Assembly (NCBI GenBank): GCA_021797735.1
Contig: JAJZZE010000035.1
Coordinates: 1-36,225 of the forward strand
Origin: Thermoplasmata archaeon
GTDB taxonomy: Archaea; Thermoplasmatota; Thermoplasmata; Thermoplasmatales; Thermoplasmataceae
Direction: 5' to 3'
DNA length: 36,225 nt
The position numbers and the translations under genes are program-made. The notes below the pieces were generated by a model. The model was given only the letters and a program-made list of their open reading frames with translations. It was not told the origin of the DNA and made no database searches. Shown here in pieces: positions 25,942 to 35,063 of the stretch; within the stretch, counting starts at the first letter, position 1; each line of letters opens with the position of its first letter.

Positions 25942-26165
25942 TTATATCACTTCTTAGCCTGCACTCTTGCAGGGAGTCAAGATCACTGAGCATACACCTA
26001 TGTGCTCCCCCTACTGGGAAGAAATTGCTGATTAGCCATTGTGATCAAGGGTGAATCATATAAAGTGGGTCCAAACCCACAAGGTCTTATTTCACCCTCT
26101 CCCTACCTGAACTAGGGCTTATCCCTAATTCATTTCATGTAGGTTAAATCTCCTATAGCAATCAT
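25942..26165 (-). ncRNA. Candidate IS110 bridge RNA region
   Basis: Upstream non-coding end of the IS110 element. Plus-strand coordinates show several nested pairings. CCTGCA/TGCAGG (25958-25973) closes a 4-nt loop. GATCAC (25981-25986) pairs with GTGATC (26041-26046). GAGCATA pairs imperfectly with TATGTGCTC (25988-26007). GGGTGAA (26049-26055) pairs with TTCACCC (26091-26097) around internal loops of 9 and 10 nt and an inner GTGGGT/ACCCAC hairpin (26065-26080). TAGGG/CCCTA closes at 26113-26127. A stem, large internal loop and closing hairpin is the general form of a bridge RNA guide loop. Transcription from the minus strand is assumed. Exact RNA ends are unknown. Confidence 0.6.
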
Positions 26166-26249
26166 GTTACCAAAGGTGCATCTAAATAATAAAAAAATAA
26201 AATATATAATTAAGCAGAAAAAGAATTTTCGAGGTATATAGTAGGAATG

Positions 26250-26580
26250 GGAAATATATGAGGAAGAAAAATAATAGATGATGCAGTAAATACATTAGAA
26301 ATGGCTATAGAAAAATATGGTAAACTGGAAGAAATATTAATAGATCGTTGAGCACAGTTTTTTCAAATGATAAAAATGGTTTAAGAAATAAGAATAAATT
26401 CCAACAGTACTTAGATAATAATGGAATTAAACACATATTAAGAATGATAGATCATTCAATAGTAAATTAGAAAAGTTAAACTATATAATTAAAAGATTGG
26501 GATCTTATTTTATAACATGGGATGAGGTAATATATTACTATAATTATAGGAGAAGGTATATGAGGAAAAGTGGGAACTAA
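26250..26580 (+). pseudogene. Decayed integrase-fold (IS481/IS3-like) transposase
   Basis: Frames together read IIDDAVNTLEMAIEKYGKLE then EILIDR, a stop, AQFFSNDKNGLRNKNKFQQY, LDNNGIKHILRMIDHS and NSKLEKLNYIIKRLGSYF, ending with TWDEVIYYYNYRRR. This is the order of the rve catalytic core (D in the tDrGtqF motif, NGKxE near the end) but with at least two frameshifts and stops, so it is inactive. Start and N-terminal part are missing. Confidence 0.75.
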
Positions 26581-26610
26581 TTTCAGGATATCACGCACAA
26601 TCTTTATGAT

Positions 26611-26803
26611 ACTATGGCGATCATTAAGCGTTATTTCTTTTGCAAGAAAATTGATAGGGGGTTCATAATTTTCCTGATTCTTTTGGAAGAAGTAGTGTAA
26701 TGAGGCTTACATAACACGTAAATTTGAATTATAAACCTCGTGAATTTGCTGGTCCGCAGTGCATATAGGAGTCAAAATTCCAACGCCAAATGATCGCCAT
26801 AGT
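26611..26803. mobile_element. 193-bp MITE-like element with 15-bp terminal inverted repeats
   Basis: ACTATGGCGATCATT at 26611-26625 is exactly complementary to AATGATCGCCATAGT at 26789-26803, with weaker similarity continuing inward (GCGTT). The element is flanked by a perfect 6-bp direct repeat, TATGAT, at 26605-26610 and 26804-26809, which is the expected target duplication. It encodes nothing of its own. It ends only about 13 bp before the cas operon box A. Confidence 0.8.
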
Positions 26804-26816
26804 TATGATAGAAAAA

Positions 26817-26829
26817 TTAATATATAAAA
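26817..26829 (+). promoter_or_regulatory. cas operon promoter (box A)
   Basis: TTAATATATAAAA is centred 26 nt before the cas6 ATG, the spacing for a leaderless transcript. All eight cas genes follow on the same strand with overlaps or gaps under 15 nt, so one promoter can serve them. Confidence 0.6.
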
Positions 26830-26848
26830 TTCAGTTATCTAATTATTT

Positions 26849-27598
26849 ATGAGAGTTAAAATTGTATTACATTTTAAAGGAGACTTAAAATTACCAATTT
26901 CATATAATAATTTAATACAGGGATTAATTTATTCACATGTATCCGATACAAATAAACGAGATATTTTGCATAATTATGGATATATGGTGGGGTCTAAAAA
27001 AATTAAATTAATGACATTTTCTAGACTTTTGGGTGAATATGAAATTAATTCAAAGGAAATTACATTTCGCTCACAAATTACTCTTATATTTTCTTCATTT
27101 GATGATGAACTTGTATCAGATATATCTTACAATTTAATGAAAGATAAAAATATGTATTTAAATGGCTGTAAATTAGATGTGTTTAGCGTCCAACCATATT
27201 TTTTTGACATTGAAAAATATGTAAACAGAAAAAGTTATGTTATTGAAATGTTAAGCCCGCTATCAGTATCTTCCACAAATCAAGATGGGAAAAGAGTTTA
27301 TTTTAAACCAGATACTATAGAATTTGTAGATGCGTTGAGAAAAAACATAAAAACAAAACTTAAAGCAATTAAACAGGAAAACAAAGAATTCTCTTTTAAT
27401 ATTATGTATAACAATATACCTAATCACAGAGATGAAAAAGTTATATATTTTAAGAATACTTTCATTAAAGGTTATAATGGAATATTTACAGTAAATACTG
27501 ATCCGTTTATAATGAAATTGTTATACTATTCTGGTATAGGATCCAAGAATTCTGAAGGATTTGGCTGTTTTAATATACTGGGGATTAAAAATGATTAA
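26849..27598 (+). CDS. cas6: Cas6 CRISPR RNA endoribonuclease
   Basis: Cleaves the CRISPR precursor transcript within each repeat to make guide RNAs. The 249-residue protein has the tandem ferredoxin-like layout. The C-terminal glycine-rich loop, GIGSKNSEGFGCFNI (about 230-244), is the family mark, preceded by the FIMKLLYYSG strand. PISYNNLIQGLIYSHVSD lies near 17-34, where the catalytic histidine of many Cas6 proteins falls. It is the first gene of the operon and overlaps cas8b by 8 nt. Confidence 0.9.
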   Translation: MRVKIVLHFKGDLKLPISYNNLIQGLIYSHVSDTNKRDILHNYGYMVGSKKIKLMTFSRLLGEYEINSKEITFRSQITLIFSSFDDELVSDISYNLMKDKNMYLNGCKLDVFSVQPYFFDIEKYVNRKSYVIEMLSPLSVSSTNQDGKRVYFKPDTIEFVDALRKNIKTKLKAIKQENKEFSFNIMYNNIPNHRDEKVIYFKNTFIKGYNGIFTVNTDPFIMKLLYYSGIGSKNSEGFGCFNILGIKND

Positions 27599-29441
27599 TG
27601 CAATTAGAGAATTAGGTTTTGATATTTCTTCTGATTCAACGGGATTAGAGAGTAAAATAAAACCGATAAATTTTGGAAAGAAAAAAGAACCCGTATTTTG
27701 CATTATTAATTTTGATAGTAAATACAAAAAAATATCGATGGAAATGCACTCGTTAAATTCAAATATTAGTAAAAATGTAGCAAAAAAATATTTATGGGTT
27801 GGAAATTTGAAGGGAGCCTCTCCTCAATGGAGGTCCACTTCCGATACTTTTATGAATATCTTATTTTCTCTACCGATTTTATATAAACGGGTTAAAGATG
27901 AAATATTTAAAAATAAAATTGAAAAAATTATTAGTATTTATTACCCAGATGAAAAAATTATAGATTTGAATAATTGCGAAATTGATATTATGTCGCAACA
28001 CTATACAACTAACTCAGATCAATTTAAAATGGATTTAAAAGAAAAAATAAAGGGAAAGAAGCTCTTTATAGACAAAATTGTTAAATTTACTAATAATTTA
28101 AATAAATATAATAAGGATATCGCATTGTTTACAATTTCATTAGATAATGAATTAATTATTTGCAACAGTGATTATAAGAACATACTTCAATCATCTATTG
28201 GATTGGATGAAGTAATGAATGATAACCCAAATAAGGGATACTGTTCTATCTGTAATAAGTTTACCGATGTTACAGACGACACAAAAAAATTTGAATTTAA
28301 ATATTATAACCGTGACAAAATTTCTTTTGCCTCTAATTTAAGAAAATTCCAAAGCAATTTTAATATTTGCGAAAGCTGTTATGAATATATTTTAAGTGGA
28401 GAGAACTTTATTTTTGAAAATTTGAAGACTTATCTTGGTAATAATGTTTTAATCATCCCAGAAAAAATAATAAAAATAGAAAACATTGATGAAAAATTAA
28501 AAATAGAAAAAATATTCAAAATTACAAATTCAATAATTAATGATAATATGAATAGCATAAGAGAAATTGAAAATGTGTCTAAGGAGGAATATATCATAAA
28601 TTTGATGTTTTATGAAAAGATCAACAATTCTTTTAAAATTTATGATATAATAACTGGAATACCAGAATCACGGATATTATTAATTGCAAAAAAACTAACT
28701 AAGACATATAATGATTTCAGTTTAATTTATGATGAGACTAATATAGATCAAAAAACAATTAATTTAAAGTCATTTATAGGCATTTTAAAGAATGGCATGG
28801 ATTCGGCAAACACTTCCAAGATTTTTTTAATAATTAAAAAAATTTTCATGCTCCAGCATATAGAATTCAAAGAGGTTATAGCAATGTTCCTTGGAGGGAT
28901 ACGACGTGATTATTTTAAAAATAATAGGGTCTATCCGAACAATATACTTAACATGAATTCTTATCTAAAATTTTTAGCAAATCTGGAAGTTATTGAACAT
29001 TTTAATGAAAAACATGATATAAAAGGTGATATAAATATGGAAAATAATAGTTTATTTGATGAAATGGGGTACAGTAAAGAAGAGGCGGGTTTATTTAGTA
29101 TAGGATACGTACTGCGAAAAATTGAAAAAATACAATATGTATATAATATTACAGGTCATCCATTACTTGAAAAGTTAAATTTTAATGGAATGAATTTTAA
29201 ATCCTTAGAAAGATTTATGCTTCATTTAGATGAGAAAATAAGGCAGTATAATATAAATAGTTCTGATATATTAAATGAATTATATAATTCACATTCAATA
29301 CTTTCTAAATACTCTAGTAGAAAAGAAGATTGGCCTATAGATGACATCACAAATGTTTTTATCATTATGACTGGTTACTCATCTGTGAAGCCAACAGGCA
29401 ATAAAAATGAAGTACGTATTGAAGATGAAGAGGAGGATTAA
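27591..29441 (+). CDS. cas8b: Cas8b (Csh1-type) large subunit of the type I-B Cascade
   Basis: Large subunit of the I-B effector, expected to recognise the PAM and help load Cas3. The 616-residue protein carries a zinc-binding pair of knuckles, CSIC (C218, C221) and CESC (C260, C263), typical of the Csh1/TM1802 group. The start at 27591 (MINAIRELGFDIS) overlaps cas6 by 8 nt. A frame extension upstream lies inside cas6. The gene is strongly lysine-, asparagine- and isoleucine-rich, like its neighbours. Assignment rests on size, the knuckles and position between cas6 and cas7; large subunits vary greatly in sequence. Confidence 0.82.
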   Translation: MINAIRELGFDISSDSTGLESKIKPINFGKKKEPVFCIINFDSKYKKISMEMHSLNSNISKNVAKKYLWVGNLKGASPQWRSTSDTFMNILFSLPILYKRVKDEIFKNKIEKIISIYYPDEKIIDLNNCEIDIMSQHYTTNSDQFKMDLKEKIKGKKLFIDKIVKFTNNLNKYNKDIALFTISLDNELIICNSDYKNILQSSIGLDEVMNDNPNKGYCSICNKFTDVTDDTKKFEFKYYNRDKISFASNLRKFQSNFNICESCYEYILSGENFIFENLKTYLGNNVLIIPEKIIKIENIDEKLKIEKIFKITNSIINDNMNSIREIENVSKEEYIINLMFYEKINNSFKIYDIITGIPESRILLIAKKLTKTYNDFSLIYDETNIDQKTINLKSFIGILKNGMDSANTSKIFLIIKKIFMLQHIEFKEVIAMFLGGIRRDYFKNNRVYPNNILNMNSYLKFLANLEVIEHFNEKHDIKGDINMENNSLFDEMGYSKEEAGLFSIGYVLRKIEKIQYVYNITGHPLLEKLNFNGMNFKSLERFMLHLDEKIRQYNINSSDILNELYNSHSILSKYSSRKEDWPIDDITNVFIIMTGYSSVKPTGNKNEVRIEDEEED

Positions 29442-29442
29442 A

Positions 29443-30369
29443 ATGGAAAACAGTATAAAAAATGGTGAAATATTATTTATTTATGAGGCAAAGTTAACAA
29501 ATCCAAACGGTGATATAGATGATGAAAACAGACCAAGGATGGATTATGATTCATCAACAAATCTTGTTTCAGATGTGCGTCTAAAAAGGTATATACGTGA
29601 CTATTTAAAAGATTCTGGAAAAAATATTTTCATAGATCATGGTAATTTTGGAACGGCCACAGAGAAATTAAATACAGAGCTAGAGAAAAATAATTATAAG
29701 CTAAAAGAAATTATGAAGGATGGTAAAAAAAGCATAGATTTTGTGACAAAAAATTATGAGGATATCAGATTATTTGGTTCTATGATTCCAATAAAAAGTG
29801 AAAAAAATGAAAAGAAAGGTACTAAACAAGGTGATATTACGAATGATTCAGAAAAAGATGAAAACAATGGAGACTCAATTAGAATAGTAGGTCCAGTTCA
29901 GTTTTCATGGGGGTATTCACTAAATAAAGTGCAGCTTTTGAATTCATATTCAATTACTGGTGGATTTACCAGCAGTTCAGGAAAGAAAAATAACTCCATT
30001 GGAAAGGATTACAGGTTATATTATTCCCTTATTGCTTTTTATGGAATAATAAATAAACATCGTGCTAAACTGTCCGGTTTAACAGAAAATGATATAAATG
30101 ATTTGGACGATGCAATGTTAAATTCCATTCAAGAACAGGCATCAAGAAGCAAAATAAACCAGATGCCAGTTTTTTATTTGAGGACATCTTCAGATAATAG
30201 ACTTCTTGGCGACTTAAGAGATTATTTAAAATTTCAAGTAAACAACGATCCGGTCAGGAATATAAAAGATTACAGTCTGGATGTAAAAGAACTTGAATCT
30301 GCCCTGAAAAATAACGGTATTGAAAAAGCAAAAATGTGGAAACATGAAAACTTGGATTTAATAGAGTAA
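29443..30369 (+). CDS. cas7: Cas7 (Csh2-type) backbone subunit
   Basis: Forms the helical backbone of Cascade along the guide RNA. The 308-residue protein begins MENSIKNGEILFIYEAKLTN, followed by PNGDIDDENRPRMD, the NPNGD..D..RP motif typical of Csh2. SDVRLKRYIRDYL and DIRLFGSMIP follow, then a lysine-rich low-complexity loop near 110-140 and IVGPVQFSWGYSLNKV. The ATG at 29443 is chosen because GGAGGAT lies 5-10 nt upstream, at the end of cas8b; it starts one base after that gene's stop. Confidence 0.92.
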   Translation: MENSIKNGEILFIYEAKLTNPNGDIDDENRPRMDYDSSTNLVSDVRLKRYIRDYLKDSGKNIFIDHGNFGTATEKLNTELEKNNYKLKEIMKDGKKSIDFVTKNYEDIRLFGSMIPIKSEKNEKKGTKQGDITNDSEKDENNGDSIRIVGPVQFSWGYSLNKVQLLNSYSITGGFTSSSGKKNNSIGKDYRLYYSLIAFYGIINKHRAKLSGLTENDINDLDDAMLNSIQEQASRSKINQMPVFYLRTSSDNRLLGDLRDYLKFQVNNDPVRNIKDYSLDVKELESALKNNGIEKAKMWKHENLDLIE

Positions 30370-30377
30370 GGGTAATT

Positions 30378-31136
30378 ATGAAAATACTTGTCTTTGATCT
30401 GTTTGGCAAGTTTGCATGCTTCCGTAAAATATATACCAACACATCAACAAGGTCTTATCTTTATCCGCCAAGAACTACAATTTCTGGAATAATAGCAGCC
30501 ATTCTTGGAATGGATTTTGATTCGTATTATACAAAATTTAATCTTGAAAACTCAATTATTGGTATATCAATTATTTCTAAAAATAGAACAATAGTACAAA
30601 ATATTAACTACATTAAAATTAAAACAGAAAGTGACATTTTAAATTTGGATACTAAAGGATATAAATATACACAGATTCCAACAGAAATTATAATACCAGA
30701 AAATTTTTCAAAAAATATACATTTTAGGATTTTCTTTCATTCAAACGATGGTAATGTAATGGAGGAACTTAAACGTAAATTAATTGATAATAACCCATAT
30801 TATCCAATATCCTTGGGATTTGCAAACATGCTTGGTTATTCTAAGTTTATAGATGAAGGTGAATATTGTAAAACTGAAAGCCATGACTTTATACCAATTT
30901 CTTCACCAGTGTCACTTGACTCTATAGAAAACATCCACTTAAATGGCGAAATTATGAAGGATATCCTGCCGTTATTTTTTGATGAGAAAAGGATCCCTCA
31001 TACAAAAGAGTATATATTTGAACGAAACGGTCATACCATGGAGGTAAAAACAAACAAAAAAATAATTAAAGTAAGTTATAAAATAGATGGACATGAATAT
31101 GTAGATAACCTTATTCTACCAGAGGTGAGCGAGTAA
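30378..31136 (+). CDS. cas5: Cas5 (Cas5h/I-B) subunit
   Basis: Caps the 5' handle end of the guide RNA in Cascade. The 252-residue protein begins MKILVFDLFGKFACFRKIYT then SYLYPPRTTISGIIAAILG, the usual Cas5 N-terminal ferredoxin fold that recognises the repeat-derived tag. It starts 8 nt after cas7 behind a GGGTAA ribosome site. Its TAA stop shares its last base with an ACG that is in frame with cas3, where ATG would be expected. Confidence 0.9.
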   Translation: MKILVFDLFGKFACFRKIYTNTSTRSYLYPPRTTISGIIAAILGMDFDSYYTKFNLENSIIGISIISKNRTIVQNINYIKIKTESDILNLDTKGYKYTQIPTEIIIPENFSKNIHFRIFFHSNDGNVMEELKRKLIDNNPYYPISLGFANMLGYSKFIDEGEYCKTESHDFIPISSPVSLDSIENIHLNGEIMKDILPLFFDEKRIPHTKEYIFERNGHTMEVKTNKKIIKVSYKIDGHEYVDNLILPEVSE

Positions 31137-33559
31137 CGGAATATCTTTCACATAGATGGATAGATAATGATAGTTATCACTCTAGGAAGCTTTCAAGGCA
31201 TTTGCTGGAAGTTGGCAAGTCTACTGTAGATTATACCAAAATAGCAAGCACAGAAGAAAATGATTACTTTATAAAATCAGCTTTTTTGATTGGAGCCTTA
31301 CACGATTTTGGCAAATATACGACATATTTTCAAAAATACCTGATAGGAAAAATGGATAAGGGGTATAAACAAAAATTTAAACGGCATGCATACATATCTG
31401 CATTATTTGCATCTTACTGTGGCAAGGAAAATAATTTGCCTGAAAATTATCAACTATATATCTATTTTTCAATAAAACATCATCATGGCAATCTCTGTAA
31501 TTTCGATGAGGATATTGGTCGAGAATATTATAATGAGGTTCTGGATCCAAACATGAATGAAAATATAAAAATTTTAGAGGCACAGTTATGTGATATTTCG
31601 AAGCAAAAAACAGATATTTTATCAGATATGAATTTAATAGTAGAGGCTGGACAAGAATATGGTTTAAAAATTAACGTCCTTGATAAATTTATAAATTCTT
31701 ATAAAGATTATTTTGATTATCTTGTGAGTATAAATGAAAAACTCATTAAATATGATATGTTTGATAAATTAAATTTGGATGCTAATGAACTTATGCTTCT
31801 TTATTCGTCCTTAATAGATAGTGACAAAAGAAGCGCGGCGAGTATAGAATCATATCACAGACAGGACATAAAATCAGAGTATATAGAAAAATATAAAGAA
31901 ATTAATTTTACCGCTAATACTTTACCAATTCATAGATTAAGGAACTCATTATATATAGATGTCAAGAAAAACATTGAGAGCGTAGATCTAAAATTGCATT
32001 TCTTTACAATTACGGCGCCTACTGGAGCAGGTAAAACTATTGCTGGTATGCTTGCAGCCTCTTTTTTGGCAGAAAAATTGCAAACAATTTATAAAAAGCA
32101 ATTTAGAATTATATATACCATGCCATTTACAACATTAATTGATCAGAACTATCTAGTAATAGATAAAATCCTGAAAGAAAATATAGATAATTATGAAAAT
32201 GACAGAGAGAGATATCTCATTAAACATCACCATCTTAGCATTTCTAATCAAATTGTTAATTCGAATGAACTTCCGTTGGATCAAAGCCTCATGCTGGTAG
32301 AATCCTGGGATTCAGAAATAATAGTTAGCACATTTGTACAGCTATTTAGTGCCATCGCTGGATTTAAAAATAAGAATCTGAAGAAGTATCATAATATATA
32401 TAATTCCGTAATAATTTTAGATGAAATTCAGAGTATTGAGGTTGAGAAATGGGAAGAAATTAAGTTTTTACTTAAAATGGCTGCAAGTAAAATGAATGTA
32501 TATATTATATTGATGACTGCTACACAACCAGAAATAATCCCAGAAGCTATAGAGCTTGGTGGTAATGTCAAGAAAAGGTTTCAATCTCTTAATCGTGTAG
32601 ACATGCACCCAAATTTAACACAACTGACACCAGAAGATATAATAGAAGAATATATAAACAAGATCAGTGATAGTTCCATTTTATTTATGTTTAATACGAT
32701 AAAGTCCTCTATCCGTGCCTATGATTATTTAAAAAAAATTAAAGAGAGACAATGGAAAATATATTATTTATCAACAAACATTATACCAAATCAAAGAACT
32801 AAGCGTATAGAGGAAATTATACGTTCCTTAAAAGATAATAAGAAAACTATTGTAGTATCAACACAAATTTTTGAGGCTGGCATTGATATAAGCTTTCATG
32901 CAGTTGTAAGAGATATTGCACCGATAGATTCAATTATACAATCGAGCGGTAGGGTAAATAGAAATATGACAATGCAAAAGGGTAATATTTACATTGTTAA
33001 CTGTTCTCCTGAAAATGGCCATGATGGATACTACTCAAGAAAAGTATATGGAAAAATACATACTGATACAACCCTTGAAATATTAAAACAGAAAAATGCA
33101 GTAATTCAAGAATCGGAATACCTAGACTTGATCAAGGAATATTATAATAAAGTAAAAATAAATATAAATTCGACAACAAATTTAGATGATGCCTTTAAAA
33201 ATTTAAGATTTAGCGAGGACAAAAAAAACTTCTGCATATCAGATTTTTCAATTATCTCTGATAGTGACAAATATATAAGTTTATACATAGCTATAGACAG
33301 AAGTTCTGAAGAGCTTTTAGAAAATTACATAAATAGGAATAAAACCAGTGAGAATTATAACAGTGAAGAAGCAATAAAACTTAAAAAGGATATATATAAA
33401 TATATTATTTCAGTAAGACCTAATCAACTAAGTAATATAAACTATGAAAAATTAAACAAATTTGCTAATTTTTATGTTATTAGAAATAGTTATGTTTCAC
33501 AATATTATGATAATGAAACAGGGCTTAAAGAAAATGGAGAGGGGATTATTGAAATATGA
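31136..33559 (+). CDS. cas3: Cas3 HD nuclease-helicase (start codon apparently ACG)
   Basis: Degrades target DNA recruited by Cascade. Counted from ACG at 31136 (807 residues), the HD domain has H22 (SRHLLEVGK), LHDFGK (H56, D57), KRHAYIS (H84) and IKHHHGN (115-117). The helicase has APTGAGKT (294-301), LDEIQ (429-432), LMTATQP and SSGRVNRN. No ATG, GTG or TTG precedes TTG at 31202 in this frame, yet starting there removes H22, a metal ligand. The layout TAACG after a GAGGTGA ribosome site looks like a normal TAATG junction with the start codon mutated. It may still be read inefficiently from ACG. It overlaps cas4 by 4 nt. Confidence 0.85.
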   Translation, partial: TEYLSHRWIDNDSYHSRKLSRHLLEVGKSTVDYTKIASTEENDYFIKSAFLIGALHDFGKYTTYFQKYLIGKMDKGYKQKFKRHAYISALFASYCGKENNLPENYQLYIYFSIKHHHGNLCNFDEDIGREYYNEVLDPNMNENIKILEAQLCDISKQKTDILSDMNLIVEAGQEYGLKINVLDKFINSYKDYFDYLVSINEKLIKYDMFDKLNLDANELMLLYSSLIDSDKRSAASIESYHRQDIKSEYIEKYKEINFTANTLPIHRLRNSLYIDVKKNIESVDLKLHFFTITAPTGAGKTIAGMLAASFLAEKLQTIYKKQFRIIYTMPFTTLIDQNYLVIDKILKENIDNYENDRERYLIKHHHLSISNQIVNSNELPLDQSLMLVESWDSEIIVSTFVQLFSAIAGFKNKNLKKYHNIYNSVIILDEIQSIEVEKWEEIKFLLKMAASKMNVYIILMTATQPEIIPEAIELGGNVKKRFQSLNRVDMHPNLTQLTPEDIIEEYINKISDSSILFMFNTIKSSIRAYDYLKKIKERQWKIYYLSTNIIPNQRTKRIEEIIRSLKDNKKTIVVSTQIFEAGIDISFHAVVRDIAPIDSIIQSSGRVNRNMTMQKGNIYIVNCSPENGHDGYYSRKVYGKIHTDTTLEILKQKNAVIQESEYLDLIKEYYNKVKININSTTNLDDAFKNLRFSEDKKNFCISDFSIISDSDKYISLYIAIDRSSEELLENYINRNKTSENYNSEEAIKLKKDIYKYIISVRPNQLSNINYEKLNKFANFYVIRNSYVSQYYDNETGLKENGEGIIEI

Positions 33560-34062
33560 CCTATGATTTAAATATAAATGGGACTATGATATGGTATTAT
33601 TATATCTGTAAACGCGAAGTATGGCTTATATCCCACTCAATAGAATCAGACCAGGACGATGAAAATATTCGTATAGGTAAGGAGTTGCATGAAAATGCAT
33701 ACAATAAAGAAAGTAAGGAAATTAAGGAAAACCATTCTATAATGGATATGATAAAGGATGTTAATGGCCATCTTCTTATTGTAGAAGTAAAAAAATCAAG
33801 CAAAACTGCTGAAGCTGCAAAAATGCAATTATTGTATTACATGTTAGAATTAGAATTGGACGGGAACGGGATAAAGCCTTATGGTGAACTTAGATTTCCA
33901 CTTGAAAAGAAAAAATTAAAGGTTGAGCTGACTGATGAAAATAGAAAAGAATTAGAAAAAACTATTAACAACATTAACGAAATCATAGGTGGTGATATCC
34001 CAAAATTAATTAAAAATCCACACTGTAAAAATTGTTCATATTCAGAATATTGCTGGGCGTGA
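33556..34062 (+). CDS. cas4: Cas4 RecB-like nuclease
   Basis: Trims prespacers and helps choose those with a correct PAM before integration by Cas1-Cas2. The 168-residue protein has the four cysteines for an iron-sulphur cluster: C18 (YICKREVW) and C157, C160, C166 (HCKNCSYSEYC). The RecB nuclease core shows IVEVKKS near 75-81 and KMQLLYYML near 91-99. Its ATG overlaps the cas3 stop (ATGA), showing coupled translation. It lies directly before cas1, the usual order in adaptation modules. Confidence 0.92.
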   Translation: MTYDLNINGTMIWYYYICKREVWLISHSIESDQDDENIRIGKELHENAYNKESKEIKENHSIMDMIKDVNGHLLIVEVKKSSKTAEAAKMQLLYYMLELELDGNGIKPYGELRFPLEKKKLKVELTDENRKELEKTINNINEIIGGDIPKLIKNPHCKNCSYSEYCWA

Positions 34063-34068
34063 AAATAT

Positions 34069-35061
34069 ATGAAAAAATCTATTTATATATTTAGTAATGG
34101 TACTATTAATCGTGAAGCAAATACAATATCAATTGAAGTTAATAATAGCAAGAAGTATATACCTATAGAAAATACATCTGAAATTTATATGTTCGGAGAA
34201 ATTAATTTTAATACAAAATTCCTTGATTTTATGTCTCAAAAAGGAATAATAATTCATTATTTTAATTATTATGGTTATTATTCTGGGACTATTTATCCAA
34301 GGGAACATTTGTTATCTGGTATGGTCATTATAAATCAAGTTTCATATTATTTGGATATTAAAAAAAGACTGGAAATAGCAAAGTTAATAGAAAAAGGTGC
34401 AACGGAAAATATACTTTCCAATTTAAAATACTATAACAGTCGAGGGAAGTCCCTCGAGGATAAAATAAATACCATTACTGAATTTAAAGAGAAATTCGAT
34501 GAACAGAGTGATATAAATTCTCTAATGCTTGTAGAGGCGAAAATTAGAGAAATATATTATAGTGCCTATGACATAATATTAAATGACCCAGATTTTAAAT
34601 TTGAGCAGCGAACTAGGCGTCCTCCTAAAAACAGTTTAAACTCAGTTATAAGCTTTATAAATTCCCTAATTTATACTAATACATTAAGCGAGATATATAA
34701 AACACATATGGACCCAAGGATAGGATATTTACATGAAACTAATTTTAGAAGATTTACCTTAAATTTAGATATATCAGAAATTTTTAAGCCCATTATTGGT
34801 GATAGGATAATATTCAAGCTAATTAACGAGAAAATGCTTACTTCTAAAGATTTTAATGATGTTGAAAATTTTGTATATATAAATGACAGAGGGAAAAAAT
34901 TGATATTAAGTGAATTAGAAAATAAACTGTCTACTACAATTTCTCATCCTGGGATTTCCCATAAGGTTTCATATAAAAGACTGATACGACTAGAGGTATA
35001 TAAACTTGAAAAACACATTTTAGGTGATCAAAAATATGAGCCATACAAAACAAGGTGGTAA
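34069..35061 (+). CDS. cas1: Cas1 CRISPR integrase
   Basis: Catalytic subunit of the adaptation complex that inserts new spacers at the leader end. The 330-residue protein has an N-terminal beta domain and a C-terminal helical domain. Metal-site residues are E156 (LMLVEAKIRE), H222 (IGYLHETNFRR) and the acidic pair in LNLDISEIFKPIIGD (D234, E237). It starts 6 nt after cas4 and runs 7 nt past the first possible start of cas2. Everything needed for activity appears present. Confidence 0.95.
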   Translation: MKKSIYIFSNGTINREANTISIEVNNSKKYIPIENTSEIYMFGEINFNTKFLDFMSQKGIIIHYFNYYGYYSGTIYPREHLLSGMVIINQVSYYLDIKKRLEIAKLIEKGATENILSNLKYYNSRGKSLEDKINTITEFKEKFDEQSDINSLMLVEAKIREIYYSAYDIILNDPDFKFEQRTRRPPKNSLNSVISFINSLIYTNTLSEIYKTHMDPRIGYLHETNFRRFTLNLDISEIFKPIIGDRIIFKLINEKMLTSKDFNDVENFVYINDRGKKLILSELENKLSTTISHPGISHKVSYKRLIRLEVYKLEKHILGDQKYEPYKTRW

Positions 35062-35063
35062 AA

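Larger units (their letters stand above)
24715..26165 (-). mobile_element. IS110-family insertion sequence (approximate limits)
   Basis: Consists of an intact transposase gene plus about 220 bp of structured non-coding DNA upstream of it. IS110 elements normally lack clear terminal inverted repeats. The outer limit near 26165 rests on similarity to the relic at 18648-18733, which stops matching after GCAAT. The other limit is not resolved. Confidence 0.75.

Noticed and set aside
26580-26848. A possible small gene between the transposase relic and cas6
   Set aside because: All frames are broken; the stretch is explained by the 193-bp MITE and the cas promoter.
31202-33559. cas3 annotated from the TTG at 31202
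   Set aside because: It would lose H22 of the HD nuclease and leave an unusual 65-nt gap in an operon whose other junctions overlap or nearly touch.
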